A stretch of 64,000 nt of DNA from an uncultured Opitutaceae bacterium (GCA_951813085.1 OX638348.1:2489627-2553626); one strand, 5' to 3'; counted from the stretch's first letter, positions 1 through 9,715 are shown. Numbers and translations: made by a program. Notes: generated by a model from the letters alone, not told the origin.

Positions 1-680
1 AAGTCCTCAACAAGATCTCCTTTTTCCTTCACCGAAAGCTTCGCGGTCAAATTCGCTACCTCCAGGTCTAGCTTTGCGCGTTCGTGCTTAAGCTTCGTAT
101 CCGCCAAGCGAACCTTGTTCATCTCCGTCTCCATTTCCTTGAGAGCGATCGAATTTTCCAGTTTCAAGCGTTCTTCTTTTTGGCGAAGCTCGTCTAATTC
201 TTGAGTCAGTGCCTTTTTCGATTCTAGGCCAATAATCGATATCTGCTTGTTCAATGAATCAATCTTAGCATTCAGACGCTCATTCTCGGTCTTGAGCTCA
301 TTCAGCTCTTGCGTGAGCTTCTCTCGAACTAGGGAATTCTCCAACGAAATCAGCTCCTTCTCTTCCTTCAAATCCTGTATCGTTTCCTTGAACTTCTCCG
401 CTCTCAACGAGAGGCGAGCAGAGATCAAATCCCGTTCGTCCCTCAATTGCTTAAGCTCCGCTTTTCGAGCTTCCTCTTCTGGGTCAACCTCGTCCTCTTT
501 AGCGTCGCTTGAATCAGAATTTGCCTGAGAGTCCTTCTCAGAAGCATCGTCCGAATCGTCGCTTCCGCCGGAAACAACCAGCGGGGCTAACTCATTCGCA
601 TCTGTCTGAGCAGTCGCCGACGCGCCAAGAAGAAGCGCCATAAAAATAAAGATCCTAGCGGAAAATTGGATAGTTCTCAT
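1..680 (-). CDS. Secreted coiled-coil protein, N-terminal part only (cut by left edge)
   Basis: Read from the ATG at 680, the minus strand stays open to the window edge (226 codons), so the C-terminus is missing. Residues 1-25 form a signal peptide ending SATAQ. Residues 40-70 are very acidic (Asp, Ser, Glu). From about residue 72 to the edge the chain is an almost unbroken run of charged heptads with regular Leu/Ile, typical of a long coiled coil. No enzymatic domain is visible. From memory, Opitutae have secreted proteins with such a coiled coil ahead of a ClpP/SppA-like serine protease domain; that is only a guess here. It is divergent from hemF. Confidence 0.75.
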   Translation of the reverse strand, partial: MRTIQFSARIFIFMALLLGASATAQTDANELAPLVVSGGSDDSDDASEKDSQANSDSSDAKEDEVDPEEEARKAELKQLRDERDLISARLSLRAEKFKETIQDLKEEKELISLENSLVREKLTQELNELKTENERLNAKIDSLNKQISIIGLESKKALTQELDELRQKEERLKLENSIALKEMETEMNKVRLADTKLKHERAKLDLEVANLTAKLSVKEKGDLVED

Positions 681-900
681 GATATTGAAACGATTCAACC
701 GCCACAATTAGAGCGGTAATTCTAGATTGATGTCTCGGGACCGGGAAAACGCAAGCGCAAGCAGATAGATGCGAGCAACGTCAGAACCGGGTCCTCACTC
801 AAGGAATTAAGGACACCTAAATCGATATCATGGATCGCATTGCGAATGAAATTCCATAAAATAACTAGATATTCTCTCAAATAGACCTACAAAGGCAGTC
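681..900. other. Divergent intergenic region before hemF
   Basis: This 220-base gap separates the coiled-coil gene (minus) from hemF (plus) and must hold promoters for both. A weak sigma-70-like pair for hemF is TTGCGA at 840-845 and TAACTA at 862-867 (16-base spacer). The match is poor, so the assignment is tentative. No gene is seen. Confidence 0.3.
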
Positions 901-1830
901 GTGAACTCGGATCCTCTACAGGAAGTAAAACGCTACATGCTCGACCTGCAAAGCTCGATCTGCAGCGGACTCGAATCTGCCGAGGACTCGAATAGAGAAT
1001 TCAGGAGAGACGAATGGGAACGAGCAGAAGGAGGCGGCGGAATTTCCTGCGTCCTGGAGGCGGGCGATACATTGGAGAAAGCAGGCGTGAACTTCTCTCA
1101 TGTCATGGGAGACCAGCTCCCCCCTTCCGCTACAGCAAGTCGTCCCGAGCTAGCAGGAAGACCTTTCCACGCAACCGGCGTTTCAGTGGTCGTCCACCCA
1201 AGAAACCCTTACGCTCCCACTTCCCACGCCAACGTTCGATTCTTCACAGCGCCTGCCAGAACCTCCGCGGAATCCGATATATGGTGGTTCGGGGGTGGTT
1301 TTGACCTGACACCCTGCTATGGATTCAGCGAAGACGCGCTGCACTGGCACAAGACCGCCAAGGCTGCCTGCGATCCCTTTGGTCCCGACCTTTACCCGTC
1401 TTTCAAGGAAGGCTGCGACCGCTACTTCTATATACCTCACCGAAAAGAGCCCAGGGGTATCGGCGGTCTGTTTTTCGATGATTTCGATCAAGGTGGGTTT
1501 GAAAATGCATTTGGACTTACTCGAAGCATAGGAGACCATTACACGATCGCCTATCTGCCAATTGTCGAGCGTCGCAAAAGCCATCTCTATACCAAAGAAC
1601 AGCGCGATTTTCAAAAATACCGTAGAGGACGCTACGTTGAATTCAATCTCGTATACGATCGCGGCACTCTATTCGGACTGCAAAGCGGAGGCCGCACGGA
1701 GTCCATACTCATGTCGCTTCCAAGTGAAGTGTCTTGGACATACAACTACACACCGGAACCGAATTCTCCCGAAGAGGAGCTATACAAGACATTCCTAATC
1801 CCACGCGACTGGGTTAACGCTACCGAATAG
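901..1830 (+). CDS. hemF: Oxygen-dependent coproporphyrinogen III oxidase
   Basis: HemF oxidatively decarboxylates coproporphyrinogen III to protoporphyrinogen IX using O2, in the cytoplasm. The 309-residue protein has normal family length. Recognisable motifs are the [20 protein letters not shown] block (97-115), [13 protein letters not shown] (128-140) and [10 protein letters not shown] (185-194). I use the GTG at 901 because the first residues align with the N-terminus of known HemF proteins; an ATG at 937 would remove part of helix 1. It is the first gene of a three-gene haem operon, 25 bases before hemE. Its O2 requirement implies aerobic growth. Confidence 0.97.
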   Translation: MNSDPLQEVKRYMLDLQSSICSGLESAEDSNREFRRDEWERAEGGGGISCVLEAGDTLEKAGVNFSHVMGDQLPPSATASRPELAGRPFHATGVSVVVHPRNPYAPTSHANVRFFTAPARTSAESDIWWFGGGFDLTPCYGFSEDALHWHKTAKAACDPFGPDLYPSFKEGCDRYFYIPHRKEPRGIGGLFFDDFDQGGFENAFGLTRSIGDHYTIAYLPIVERRKSHLYTKEQRDFQKYRRGRYVEFNLVYDRGTLFGLQSGGRTESILMSLPSEVSWTYNYTPEPNSPEEELYKTFLIPRDWVNATE

Positions 1831-1855
1831 GTCCACCCAACCTAAGACTATTCCT

Positions 1856-2890
1856 ATGAATTCAAGAGATCGATTCCTGGCCGCCCTTAACTGTGAACCT
1901 CTCGATAGACCGCCAATCTGGGTCATGCGTCAAGCTGGGCGATACCTTCCTGAATACCGTGAACTAAAAAAGAAGCGTTCATTTCTCGAGCTTGCGCAAA
2001 CGCCAGAACTTGCCCTCGAAGTAACCCTGCAGCCACTGAGGCGATTTCAACTCGATGCAGCCATCATATTTTCAGACATCCTAGTTATACCCGAAGCGTT
2101 GGGCCAAGGATACCATTTCAGAGAAGAAGGTGGAATCGGAATGGACTACCGCCTAGAAAGCGCGAAAGACATAGATCGGCTGGACCCCAGTCGCATCGAG
2201 GAAAAGCTAGGCTATGTCTCCGAAGCGCTTCGCCTCATCAATCGTGAGTTGTCTGGCAGCACAGCCTTGCTTGGTTTTGCAGGATCCCCTTGGACCCTCG
2301 CGACCTACATGATAGAGGGAGGCAGTTCCAAGAACTTCGACCGCATCAAGTCCCTCTACTATTCTGACCGATCGCTGTTCGAGTCTCTCCTAGAGAAGCT
2401 GACGAAAGCGCTGGTGGAATATGTTCGCATGCAGAAAGCGGCGGGCGCCGACGCAGTCCAGATATTCGATTCTTGGGGAGGAATTATTGCAGGAGATTCG
2501 TATTACGATGCCTCATTAAAATGGATACAGAACGTAATAGAGGAAGTTGGTGACGAGATTCCCATTATTATCTACGCCAAAGGCACCACCCCACATATTG
2601 CAAATCAAGCCGCAACCGGAGCTAAAGCAATCTCGGTAGATTGGACGATCTCCATCCAAGACGCGGCCAGGGCCCTACCAAAGGATGTCGCCATACAAGG
2701 AAATCTGGATCCTGTAGTTCTTGATACGAAGCCAAATATCGTAGAAACAGAAGCGCTTCGCATCCTCAATTCGATGAGAGATCGTCCCGGTCACATTTTC
2801 AATTTGGGTCATGGAATTCACCCAACCGCCCGTATCGAAAATATGGAAACTCTCGTAAATACCGTTGTCGGATTTAATCCTAGCTCTTAG
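1856..2890 (+). CDS. hemE: Uroporphyrinogen decarboxylase
   Basis: HemE removes the four acetate carboxyls of uroporphyrinogen III to give coproporphyrinogen III, the substrate of the hemF product encoded just upstream. The 344-residue length is typical. The N-terminal signature WVMRQAGRYLPEYR lies at 22-35, followed further on by GSPWTLATYMIEGG, FDSWGG and the C-terminal NLGHGIHP block. The ATG start follows hemF by 25 bases, so co-transcription is likely. Confidence 0.98.
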   Translation: MNSRDRFLAALNCEPLDRPPIWVMRQAGRYLPEYRELKKKRSFLELAQTPELALEVTLQPLRRFQLDAAIIFSDILVIPEALGQGYHFREEGGIGMDYRLESAKDIDRLDPSRIEEKLGYVSEALRLINRELSGSTALLGFAGSPWTLATYMIEGGSSKNFDRIKSLYYSDRSLFESLLEKLTKALVEYVRMQKAAGADAVQIFDSWGGIIAGDSYYDASLKWIQNVIEEVGDEIPIIIYAKGTTPHIANQAATGAKAISVDWTISIQDAARALPKDVAIQGNLDPVVLDTKPNIVETEALRILNSMRDRPGHIFNLGHGIHPTARIENMETLVNTVVGFNPSS

Positions 2891-2913
2891 CGAATCAGGT
2901 AATACACAGAGAG

Positions 2914-4275
2914 ATGCAGGACGCGATAATCATAGGAGGCGGCATCACGGGCCTCACTACTGGATACCTACTCCAGCAAAAGGGATTGGAGATCAGCGTT
3001 GTTGAAAAAAGCCTACGTCCTGGCGGCCCAATACAATCCGTAAATCACAACGGATACCTGATTGAAAAAGGTCCCAATTCATTGCTCGTCTCAGATCCAT
3101 GGATTGATTCCCTAATTCAAGAGCTTGGCTTGAGAGATGACATTTCAAAGGTTTCCCCAGACGCTAAAAAACGTTACATAGCCCGCAATGGAAAACCGGT
3201 ATCCGTCCCGAGCGGACCGTTCGAGCTCATAGGTAGCCCGCTGTTTTCATTCCGCGGCAAATTGAGCCTACTGGCAGAGCCATTCAAGAAGCCGCTGTCT
3301 GGCGATAAATCCAATTTCGAAACGGTATCGGAATTCGTTAAACGCAGACTCGGTCAGGAGATCTTGGACTATGCGGTCGATCCGTTCGTGGGAGGGATCT
3401 ACGCAGGAGATCCAGATGAGCTTATATTGAAAGACGCCTTTCCGATACTTTGGGAATTGGAACGAAATCATGGTTCGCTGCTCAAGGGCATGAGGAGCAA
3501 GCGAAAGGACCACTCAAGCGGAAGCATTCCAAATCGCAGCCAGTCACTCAATTTCAATGAAGGGCTTCATACGCTTCCGAAAGCCATCGCTAAGAAACTT
3601 GGGAATCGTCTTTGGCTGGGCTCGCAAGGGGTTGCGATCAACCGGAATGATCGCGGCTGGCAGGTCACCTGGAAACGGGAGGGCGAGAACTTCGAGGGTT
3701 TCGCTAAACGCTTGTTCGTCTGCATTCCTTCAAAAGACGTGCGCAAACTCGCCTGGCCCTATCCCATTTCTGATTGGATCTCTGGCTGTCCCGAACTCCC
3801 CTACCCAACCGTTCATAGCCTCACCCTCGGGTATCGACGCGAGCAGATTCAGCATCCTCTGGATGGGTTCGGTATCCTCGTCCCGAAACGAGAGCCTGCA
3901 ACCATTCTCGGAGCCATCTTCAACTCCAGCGTCTATCCCGAGCGAGCGCCAGAGGACCAGCGCCTAATTACAGTCATGCTGGGAGGGAGACGCGATCCCC
4001 AACTAGCCGACTCGGATGAAGAGGAGCTTGTGGACATTGCACGTAGCGATTTAAAGTATCTACTAGGCATCACAGGCGCTCCCAGCTTCCAGTACTTAAC
4101 TACTTGGAAACAAGCGATCCCGCAATATACAAGCGCCTTCGTGCAATGGAAATCATGTATCCAGACTCTGGAAACGGATTACCCAGGTCTTCGCTTCGGT
4201 GGCAACTCGGTCGATGGCATCGCCCTAAGTTCGAGCCTGCTCAGCGCCAAGAGACTTTCCGAAATAATCGACTAG
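2914..4275 (+). CDS. hemY: Protoporphyrinogen oxidase, FAD-dependent HemY type
   Basis: This enzyme oxidises protoporphyrinogen IX to protoporphyrin IX with O2, the step after HemF. The N-terminal dinucleotide fold IIGGGITGLTTGYLL (5-19), followed by VVEKS, binds FAD. The C-terminal segment GNSVDGIALSSSLLSAKRL is the usual second FAD-contact region of the family. At 453 residues it has the expected length for HemY rather than the short flavodoxin-like HemG. It lies 23 bases after hemE and ends 6 bases before the convergent TPR gene. I see no hairpin terminator between them. Confidence 0.95.
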   Translation: MQDAIIIGGGITGLTTGYLLQQKGLEISVVEKSLRPGGPIQSVNHNGYLIEKGPNSLLVSDPWIDSLIQELGLRDDISKVSPDAKKRYIARNGKPVSVPSGPFELIGSPLFSFRGKLSLLAEPFKKPLSGDKSNFETVSEFVKRRLGQEILDYAVDPFVGGIYAGDPDELILKDAFPILWELERNHGSLLKGMRSKRKDHSSGSIPNRSQSLNFNEGLHTLPKAIAKKLGNRLWLGSQGVAINRNDRGWQVTWKREGENFEGFAKRLFVCIPSKDVRKLAWPYPISDWISGCPELPYPTVHSLTLGYRREQIQHPLDGFGILVPKREPATILGAIFNSSVYPERAPEDQRLITVMLGGRRDPQLADSDEEELVDIARSDLKYLLGITGAPSFQYLTTWKQAIPQYTSAFVQWKSCIQTLETDYPGLRFGGNSVDGIALSSSLLSAKRLSEIID

Positions 4276-4281
4276 GCCCGC

Positions 4282-5634
4282 CTATTCGAGCGAAGCGACT
4301 TTTACTTGATCGATTAGCGATTTGAGCTCGGAGGATTCTTGCTTGAGGGCCGCGCGCTCTAGGAAATCCAGTGATTCCACATAGCGCTTTTCGTCGATCA
4401 GCAGCTCGGACGCCAGTATCAGCGCATTGTATTCGTGCGATTCCGAATCGTAGGCGCGCTCATAATAATACATCGCCTTAGCCTTTTCTCCTCTCCGGGC
4501 AAGCAGCGAACCAAATCGCGTCAACGCCTCTCCACTCAGCGGGTCCTCCAAAAGGGCGGCCTCCAGCTTTTCCTCTTCTAGCGACACATCCCCTTCCAAA
4601 AAAGCAAAGGTCGCCTCCAATAGCAAAAAACGAGTTTTTTCGGTCGAAGGCCAAAGGGTCTCTATAGGAGAAATCTTGTCGAACAGGCGACGCGCCTCCG
4701 CAGCCTCATCTTGCTCGATAAGGTAGCTTACCCCAGTGAGAACATCCGGCAATATCTCTAGCAACCTTGCCCGATCCTCTCTCAAGAAAGTATCGACGGC
4801 TAATCCATACAGACCTTGCAAGCTGTAAATATTCGCCAACTGAAGTCGCGTATCCGCTGTCCCCTCCCCAAAGGAATGCATCATCTCAAAAATTTGAGCG
4901 GCCTTTACGAAATTCTGTGTTTCAACGTATACGTTTGCCTGATACGCTCGATAGATCGGTTTTTGAGGATCCCTACGAATAAGCTCCTGAAGCAGAGGAA
5001 GGGCTTCCTCGTAACGCTTCCCTTGGATCATTGCTTGAGCTTTTCCCTCTATCCATTCGATATTGTTGGGATCCAGCACGACGGCCGCATTGTATGCTAG
5101 CTCCGCCGCCATCAAATTTCCTACGCGCAAGTGGCAATAAGCAGCCGTCCCGTAGGTATCAGGGCTTGTATCGCCCAATTCTACGCACCGTACCAGCGCT
5201 TCCATCCCCCCTGCATAATCCGCCAATCGCGTTCGCAGCATACCTAGATTCTTCCACGCTCTCCGGAACGTGGGAAACTTGTCGATGGCTCGAAGGTACT
5301 CATCCATCGCGTCATCGAAGGCTTCGCCATTGAAGTAGAGATTGGCTAAGATGAAATTGAATGTCGCGGTTGCGGGCGTATCCTCGCCAAGCATTCCTTC
5401 GAGCATGGATTTCGCGAACTCCGGATTCTCCTCAACCATCGGCCCAATTTTCTCGAGCAGGGAAATCTCCAATTCCTGTAGCTCAGGTTCGCGATCCTCG
5501 AGCACACCATAGCTCGCAACGAATCGCTTCAGGAATTCAGGGCCGTACAGGTCAGGCTTACCCATTTCGAGATCCTCTTGGGCAAGCAGCGAACTCGCGC
5601 ATAATGCGGTGAGCAATGAACAGAGAGCTTTCAT
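4282..5634 (-). CDS. TPR-repeat periplasmic protein of the TonB operon
   Basis: This 450-residue protein has a signal peptide (1-18, ending LLAQ) and successive 34-residue helical repeats with TPR spacing over most of the chain (for example ANLYFNGEAFDDAMDEYLRA and FGSLLARRGEKAKAMYYYER). It is the last gene of a six-gene operon. Its ATG overlaps the tonB stop by 4 bases, implying translational coupling. In the Vibrio TonB2 cluster a TPR gene occupies the same position. The role is probably as an envelope scaffold or regulator of TonB-dependent transport, inferred from context. Confidence 0.85.
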   Translation of the reverse strand: MKALCSLLTALCASSLLAQEDLEMGKPDLYGPEFLKRFVASYGVLEDREPELQELEISLLEKIGPMVEENPEFAKSMLEGMLGEDTPATATFNFILANLYFNGEAFDDAMDEYLRAIDKFPTFRRAWKNLGMLRTRLADYAGGMEALVRCVELGDTSPDTYGTAAYCHLRVGNLMAAELAYNAAVVLDPNNIEWIEGKAQAMIQGKRYEEALPLLQELIRRDPQKPIYRAYQANVYVETQNFVKAAQIFEMMHSFGEGTADTRLQLANIYSLQGLYGLAVDTFLREDRARLLEILPDVLTGVSYLIEQDEAAEARRLFDKISPIETLWPSTEKTRFLLLEATFAFLEGDVSLEEEKLEAALLEDPLSGEALTRFGSLLARRGEKAKAMYYYERAYDSESHEYNALILASELLIDEKRYVESLDFLERAALKQESSELKSLIDQVKVASLE

Positions 5635-6329
5635 AGGCTAAACGGGGTACTTTCCGACTTTTCGTAGACGAGAACGAAACGAGCCCAGCAACTCACTTTC
5701 TCGCCGTCGCGTATTGCCGGCCTAAATCGCCAGCGCTTCAAATCTCGAACGATATACTCCCGCGCTTCCGGAACGGGGGAGTTCAAAACCATTACGTGCA
5801 AAGGCTTCCCTTTTTGATCGATCGAAACCTGCACGATCACGCGCGCGTCGCCCATCTTCCTTTTCAGTTTTGATGGAAGCGTCGGCATGGGCGTATGCGT
5901 ACGGACAGGTATCTTATCGACCTCGCTCTTCTCGAAGATAATAGACCTCAGGTCCACGTCGATATGTGGCCTTTGAAATTCCGTAAGGCTCACTTCGATA
6001 CGGTCGGTTATCCGCGAAGGAACATCCATCGTCGTATCGATAGGCGAAACTGTCAGCTTAGTCGGGTCTGGGTTCAAGGAAACTTCCACCTTCACCGGTA
6101 CTTGGGGGGCAACGGTTTCGGTCACCATTTCCGGCGGAGATGGCGGTGGAGGAGGCGGTAGAAATAGGTCTACTTTGGATATTACTATTTCTTCTTGAGA
6201 CTCAACCTCTCCGAGCTTCGAGAGCGACATTGCTGAAAAAAGCGCCGCCGTTCCTACAATCGCAATCGCTACGACTTGTATGGAATTCGTGGACTTCTCC
6301 AGCCCTGCTTCTAATGAATGCGCGTTCAT
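5631..6329 (-). CDS. tonB: TonB-type energy transducer
   Basis: TonB carries proton-motive energy from ExbB/ExbD to outer-membrane TonB-dependent receptors. The 232-residue chain has a short cytoplasmic N-terminus, one membrane anchor at about 17-36, a proline run at 58-66 and a C-terminal domain from about residue 145. That domain ends in the WRFRPAIRDGEKV pattern typical of TonB family domains. It is short and Pro-poor compared with E. coli TonB, as in TonB2-type proteins. It overlaps exbD by 4 bases upstream and the TPR gene by 4 bases downstream. Confidence 0.9.
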   Translation of the reverse strand: MNAHSLEAGLEKSTNSIQVVAIAIVGTAALFSAMSLSKLGEVESQEEIVISKVDLFLPPPPPPSPPEMVTETVAPQVPVKVEVSLNPDPTKLTVSPIDTTMDVPSRITDRIEVSLTEFQRPHIDVDLRSIIFEKSEVDKIPVRTHTPMPTLPSKLKRKMGDARVIVQVSIDQKGKPLHVMVLNSPVPEAREYIVRDLKRWRFRPAIRDGEKVSCWARFVLVYEKSESTPFSL

Positions 6330-6727
6330 TCCTTCGTCGCGAAATGGATGTCTTCCCCTCCTGCTGCCTTAACCTCGCCATACACCTTCGCGAACGTTCC
6401 GTGCATCGACTCGCGATCCGCTTGGATGATTATCGGCACATCCTCGATTGCGAGGATTCGGTGAACGATGGGTCGCACTCTTTCGAGCGATATTTCTTTG
6501 CCCCCATGAAAAATGCGGCCTGTATTCGAAATTGCGATCAGAATGCTATTCTTCGGAAGTGGCGTGGAGTTGCTGGCTTCCGGTTTGTCCACATCGATGC
6601 CCGATTCTTGCACGAAGACGGTCGTCACGATGAAAAAGATAAGGAGGATGAAAATGCAATCGATCATAGGAGAGAGGTTGATCTCCGTATCGCCTCCAAG
6701 ATCTAGGTCTGCGATATTCCGTCTCAT
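6326..6727 (-). CDS. exbD: Biopolymer transport protein ExbD
   Basis: ExbD is the small stator subunit that carries the protonatable aspartate of the ExbB-ExbD motor. In this 133-residue protein the single membrane helix covers about 21-39 and contains Asp-23 in INLSPMIDCIF, equivalent to the essential Asp-25 of E. coli ExbD. The remainder is a periplasmic domain with the usual IQADRES motif. It overlaps both neighbours by 4 bases, so exbB, exbD and tonB are tightly coupled. Confidence 0.95.
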   Translation of the reverse strand: MRRNIADLDLGGDTEINLSPMIDCIFILLIFFIVTTVFVQESGIDVDKPEASNSTPLPKNSILIAISNTGRIFHGGKEISLERVRPIVHRILAIEDVPIIIQADRESMHGTFAKVYGEVKAAGGEDIHFATKE

Positions 6728-7251
6728 TTCGCGACCGCTCCCTTCCCTTTCAACACATGCAACTCCTCATGAACGATCTCCTCTTGCCGAACCTTGGCTT
6801 CCCGCTTGATCCATTGAATCAAGAAGATAGCAGGAATAGCGACGATGAGTCCTGCCTGCGTCGTTACCAACGCGAAACGAACGCCGCTCGAAACTTGCGA
6901 TGTCGTTTCTTGGACGCGTTGAGAAAGGCTTTCGAATGTATTCAACATTCCAATTACGGTTCCAAGCAATCCTAGCAACGGGGCCGCAGCTGCTAGCATT
7001 CCAATGTAAGAAATCTGCCTAGATACGAGATCGCTAAACTCACGCTTACTCTGAGAATACGCAATCTCCAGCTCGAGATCGCTCGCGCCATCCTCCAGGC
7101 TCTCCTTGATTCTATTGACCGAAAATCCACGTACAAAAAATAGCGTCCCGAAGGCGGAGCGATATAGAATCAACGACAGGACGACCAAAGCGATCATCAC
7201 GGCTCCCCCCTCTTGTACCGTCTGCCAAGTTTCTATGAAAAACTGCTCCAT
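6724..7251 (-). CDS. exbB: Proton channel ExbB (short paralogue)
   Basis: This MotA/TolQ/ExbB family protein of 175 residues forms the motor that energises TonB. Three membrane helices are visible: about 17-40, 82-104 (APLLGLLGTVIGMLNTF) and 124-147 (FALVTTQAGLIVAIPAIFL). The LLGTVxGM and ALxTTxxGLxVAIP signatures are those of the proton-path helices. It overlaps exbD by 4 bases and follows the long ExbB-like gene by 4 bases. It lacks the long extra domain of that paralogue. Confidence 0.95.
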   Translation of the reverse strand: MEQFFIETWQTVQEGGAVMIALVVLSLILYRSAFGTLFFVRGFSVNRIKESLEDGASDLELEIAYSQSKREFSDLVSRQISYIGMLAAAAPLLGLLGTVIGMLNTFESLSQRVQETTSQVSSGVRFALVTTQAGLIVAIPAIFLIQWIKREAKVRQEEIVHEELHVLKGKGAVAK

Positions 7252-7255
7252 CGTA

Positions 7256-8662
7256 TCAGGAATCTACGCTACCGCTCAGTTTGTTGACGATCTTTGAAAA
7301 CTCTGTAGCGGCCAGCTCCATCGCGCTGATGCGGCGCTTCGCTAGCCTCAGCAGGGCGCCGTGAATAATGAGAGTCGGAATCGCCACAACTAGCCCTAGC
7401 TCAGTCGTAACCAGGGCCTCGGATATTCCTGAAGACAGCGCCTTTGGGTCGCCCGAGCCAAATATCGTGATCAGGGTGAAGGTCTTGATCATGCCCACGA
7501 CCGTTCCCAGCAAACCCATCAACGGAGTCGCAGCCGCCGTGACTGCCAGCCATGGAAGGAATCGTTCAAGCCGAGGTTTACGATACAGAATCACGCTTAT
7601 CATGTGATCCTCCATCAATTCGCGGTCTTCGTTCGCATGAGCGGCGCCTTCGAGAAGCATGTCGCGCATCCAAGGCTTGCTGGTGGAAATTTCTTCTTTC
7701 GCTTTATCCAAATCGCCCTTCACCGCTGCGCTAGCCGCAGCCGCCAAATTTGTCGGAAGGGAAACGGCGAGAGCGCTGAAGTCCGTTAGCTTCACCAACG
7801 CGAGAAGCAAGGCCAATGCCCCCATACCCAGGATAGCATAGCCGACGGCGCCACCCTGCTCGATATGTTCCTTCCATCCCCCACTGGCATTCTTTAGCGA
7901 AATCGCCTTCCCCAAAGAAGCGTCGAGCGGTAAGGCATATCGATCCGATGCCCCATAATCCTGCAAAGCGTTTCCGTATTCGCCATCTAATGACGTTAGA
8001 GCTGGCTCAAGAGCTCCAGGGCGAAATGTGAGGATCCCAACGGAATCCCCCGTTTCTTCCTGAAAATACGCTGCCGGTCCAAAAACAATCACCGTTCCAT
8101 TCAGTATTTCGCCCGAATCGTCTATCGCTTTGCCAGAAAACGTATAGCCTCCCGAGATAAGATCCAATCGATCGAGGCAGCGCTCCACTGCTTCCGTCCG
8201 CTTTTCGCGATACTGCTGCGTTCCCGCGCCTGCGCGCTCTATCGCCTCCCTCAGTGACGAAAGCTGTTCCGAGAATATTTGATCCTCGGCAATATGCAAT
8301 CGCCCTTCAAATGTATTCAAATATTGGGCAAACAATCCGGAAACGTAATCGTTCTGGGTACGAAGGTCTTGGGACCGCTCTTGTTGAATGCGGAGATCCT
8401 CAATGGCCTTCTCCTCAACGATGCGAACCTCCCTTACCTGCGATCTCATAGCGATCGCTTGGTTCTCAAGCTCATTGATCCGCTCGATAATCGGCACCTT
8501 CTCAGAAGCAATCGATTCTTGCAGCGCTTGATATTTCGCCAAGCTCACGCTTAACCTCTGTTCCATTTCATCGGCCAGAGCGGCAATGTCCTTCTCTTGC
8601 CCTAGAACCGGATTCGCAAATAGCGCTATCAGCGCTCCGAGGAATAGATGGCGCCGACTCAT
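7256..8662 (-). CDS. TtpC-like long MotA/TolQ/ExbB protein with periplasmic coiled coil
   Basis: This 468-residue protein has a signal peptide (1-21), a coiled coil at about 25-165, a short beta-rich region (170-260), then an ExbB-type membrane unit. Helices lie at 271-292, 369-393 (PLMGLLGTVVGMIKTF) and 415-438 (ALVTTELGLVVAIP). This is the architecture of TtpC, the accessory ExbB-like protein required by Vibrio TonB2 systems. It stands between the DUF3450 gene, which it overlaps by 4 bases, and the short exbB. It probably couples the ExbB/ExbD/TonB motor to the periplasmic DUF3450 partner. Confidence 0.9.
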   Translation of the reverse strand: MSRRHLFLGALIALFANPVLGQEKDIAALADEMEQRLSVSLAKYQALQESIASEKVPIIERINELENQAIAMRSQVREVRIVEEKAIEDLRIQQERSQDLRTQNDYVSGLFAQYLNTFEGRLHIAEDQIFSEQLSSLREAIERAGAGTQQYREKRTEAVERCLDRLDLISGGYTFSGKAIDDSGEILNGTVIVFGPAAYFQEETGDSVGILTFRPGALEPALTSLDGEYGNALQDYGASDRYALPLDASLGKAISLKNASGGWKEHIEQGGAVGYAILGMGALALLLALVKLTDFSALAVSLPTNLAAAASAAVKGDLDKAKEEISTSKPWMRDMLLEGAAHANEDRELMEDHMISVILYRKPRLERFLPWLAVTAAATPLMGLLGTVVGMIKTFTLITIFGSGDPKALSSGISEALVTTELGLVVAIPTLIIHGALLRLAKRRISAMELAATEFSKIVNKLSGSVDS

Positions 8663-9462
8663 CCTTCACCCTCCAACACGTTCAATGCCCGGCCTGGCAA
8701 ATTCTGAATCGATGGCGGACGCGTTTGGTCGTATATTCGCACTACTTCCAAAATTTGATCGAGATAGTCAGGTCTCTTATTCCAGATCCAACCATCTGCT
8801 CCGGGAGTCAGCTCCCAGGCTTCCGTTCCTTCCGGATCCACCGCATAGGCCCGAGCCAAACCCCAATATATGACAGAGATCATAACCTCTCGACCGTCTT
8901 TAAGTCTACGAGGAACCGATTCTACTGTAATCGATCGATTGAATTCTTCGATGTTCGTGAAGGCGGCCACTAGAATTTGGGCGCGTTCTCCAAGCGCAGC
9001 TGGGTCCGCCTCGCCCAATTTCTCTCTAGCCGAATCGAGCTCTTCTTTAAGGAAGTCAGGAGCCGACGCTCGATAGCGGTCAAAGCGCTCAGTCAGCTCT
9101 TCGAGCTTCGCCACGTAGAATTGGCGGGAAATCTCCTGACTTTCGAACGTCTCCATGTTGCGAGCCGTTTCCGCCGCAGTTATTTCGGCAGCTTGAGTGA
9201 TGGTTTCCAAGCTTTCGGAAAGCGTCTCGATATTCGATTCGAGCACGCGCACATTTTGAGCGAGTATTTCCTTCTTGGACTTCCAGTCATTCCGCTCTGC
9301 GGCAATTCTCTTCTCAAGCTCAAGCCATCGTTCGGTTGCTGCTTCGAGACGCTCGTACTCATCTGCGCTCGATCGCGTCGAAATTACCAAGAAACAAGCA
9401 AGGGCGACAACCGCTAATATCCGACGGCGCACATTCCTGAAAGGGGACGTTGCGATAATCAT
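8659..9462 (-). CDS. DUF3450-family periplasmic coiled-coil protein, first gene of the TonB operon
   Basis: The 267-residue protein starts with a signal peptide of about 33 residues (arginine-rich n-region, hydrophobic core, SSADEYE). A long coiled coil follows (about 37-120). The C-terminal half contains the pattern IWNKRPDYLDQILEVVRIYD followed by PPSIQNLPGRAL, resembling the end of DUF3450 proteins. These are encoded directly upstream of TtpC in Vibrio and other proteobacteria. It heads the six-gene minus-strand operon; the promoter should lie in 9463-9715. Confidence 0.82.
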   Translation of the reverse strand: MIIATSPFRNVRRRILAVVALACFLVISTRSSADEYERLEAATERWLELEKRIAAERNDWKSKKEILAQNVRVLESNIETLSESLETITQAAEITAAETARNMETFESQEISRQFYVAKLEELTERFDRYRASAPDFLKEELDSAREKLGEADPAALGERAQILVAAFTNIEEFNRSITVESVPRRLKDGREVMISVIYWGLARAYAVDPEGTEAWELTPGADGWIWNKRPDYLDQILEVVRIYDQTRPPSIQNLPGRALNVLEGEG

Positions 9463-9715
9463 CTGGTTTGGGGTGGCGAGGAAGGGTTGACTTGAATCTC
9501 AATATCGCCTCGACCGAAATCACGTTTGCAAAGCGTCTGTCAGGGGTCAAGCGAGTTCACGAAACCGAATCTCAAATACTCTAAACGACCCCCGAAGATT
9601 AGGTCTCTTGGTTCTATGCTGAGGCACGCGTTCCGATTCGAAACTGACGTAACCCGAACAAACGCTTCCCCGTTAACCTTCCGGCTCCTGAATCATTCTA
9701 CTTCATACCTTGGCT

